Positions 12,614 to 13,049 of a stretch of 13,049 nt of DNA are shown piece by piece. This stretch comes from Caldimonas sp. (GTDB taxonomy: Bacteria; Pseudomonadota; Gammaproteobacteria; Burkholderiales; Burkholderiaceae_C). The notes beneath the pieces were generated by a model that was not told the DNA's origin, searched no databases, and saw nothing but the letters and a program-made list of their open reading frames with translations. The first letter of the stretch is position 1; each line of letters opens with the position of its first letter. The position numbers and the translations under genes are program-made. The DNA lies in the NCBI GenBank assembly GCA_030150305.1, contig JASLGD010000244.1, forward strand, positions 1-13,049, given 5' to 3'.

Positions 12614-13049
12614 TCAATGCAGCTTCGCGGCCAGAGTATCGGCCGCGATCGCGACGGCGAGCGAGCGTCGGTAGATCGCCTCGACTGCCGCCAGCAGCGG
12701 CGCGGCCGATGCCTCGGCGTCGCGATAGCGCTCGGACAGTGCGCGGAACTCGACCTCGATCTCGGCCAGCAGCGCTGCCTCGTCGACGTGCGTCAGCGCA
12801 CCGCCGCGGACGACGATCTCGCCGCCGACCATCGCCAGGTCGACACCGGCGCCGCGCTCGGCGTAGACGAGCTGGCGCAGCGGCTCGTTGAGCGGAGTGA
12901 AGGTGACGCTGTCGATCCGGTACGCGACCAGGTCGGCGAGGGCGCCGACGCGAAGGCTGCCCAGCGCGTCGCCGAAGCCGAGGGCGCGGCCGCCGGCGAG
13001 GGTGCCGGCGTGCAGCGCCTCTCTCGCGGTCAGCCAGCGCCCGGGCTCG
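12614..13049 (-). CDS. Amidohydrolase family protein, C-terminal part (cut by window edge)
   Basis: The minus-strand frame is open from the window end down to the TGA at 12614-12616 and encodes the last ~144 residues. The visible sequence has the typical end of the cytosine deaminase/chlorohydrolase-like (SsnA/TrzN/AtzB-type) metal-dependent hydrolases. The helix is LTAREALHAGTLAGGRALGF, followed by GSLRVGALADLVAYRID, TPLNEPLRQLVYAERG and MVGGEIVVRGG, where the closing beta-sandwich strands lie. The catalytic metal-binding His/Asp residues would be upstream, outside the window, so the substrate cannot be inferred. The Met codon at 12830-12832 is internal, not a start. Confidence 0.85.
   Translation of the reverse strand, partial: EPGRWLTAREALHAGTLAGGRALGFGDALGSLRVGALADLVAYRIDSVTFTPLNEPLRQLVYAERGAGVDLAMVGGEIVVRGGALTHVDEAALLAEIEVEFRALSERYRDAEASAAPLLAAVEAIYRRSLAVAIAADTLAAKLH

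Overview
The window is GC-rich chromosomal DNA that looks like a betaproteobacterium, most likely of the order Burkholderiales. The evidence is the codon bias, a zinc-less type of GluRS, a Bug/TctC-type periplasmic binding protein, and a NrtA-like binding protein with a Tat signal. The genus cannot be fixed from this sequence. No mobile element, CRISPR array or phage gene was seen, and the content reads as ordinary chromosome.

Layout. (1) 10-1907: glutamyl-tRNA synthetase gltX, then a tRNA-Ala(GGC), tRNA-Glu(TTC), tRNA-Asp(GTC) cluster with a consensus -10 box in front and a strong intrinsic terminator behind. (2) 2014-3691: a divergent pair made of a single-domain receiver protein (minus strand) and a soluble PAS-containing histidine kinase (plus strand). 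(3) 3930-5705: a class III adenylate/guanylate cyclase fused to a TolB-like domain and a TPR-rich C-terminus. (4) 5753-9462: a cyanate uptake and degradation operon, cynA-cynB-cynD-cynS. It encodes a NrtA-type binding protein, permease, ATPase and cyanase, and is preceded by an excellent sigma-54 promoter with a leader of about 15 nt. (5) 9625-10320 (minus): a DUF1345 membrane protein. Divergent from it, at 10562-11548 (plus), is an orphan Bug/TctC solute-binding protein. (6) 11621-12169 (minus): a pyridoxamine 5'-phosphate oxidase-like flavin protein. (7) 12295-12588 (plus): a small membrane protein of unknown function. (8) 12614 to the window end (minus): the C-terminal part of an amidohydrolase that continues beyond the window.

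How the genes work together. The clearest functional unit is the cyn operon. Cyanate would be imported by CynABD and converted with bicarbonate by CynS to ammonia and CO2, so cyanate serves as a nitrogen source and is detoxified. The sigma-54 promoter implies control by an enhancer-binding protein, plausibly NtrC under nitrogen limitation, rather than by a CynR-type LysR regulator; no cynR is present here. The kinase/receiver pair and the cyclase are signalling proteins whose inputs and targets cannot be read from the window.

The most useful observations are the sigma-54 element and the start codon it decides for cynA, the Cys-rich cytoplasmic extension ahead of the CynA Tat signal, and the absence of a canonical start codon next to the strong ribosome-binding sequence in front of the kinase PAS domain. 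I saw no convincing wholly new system.
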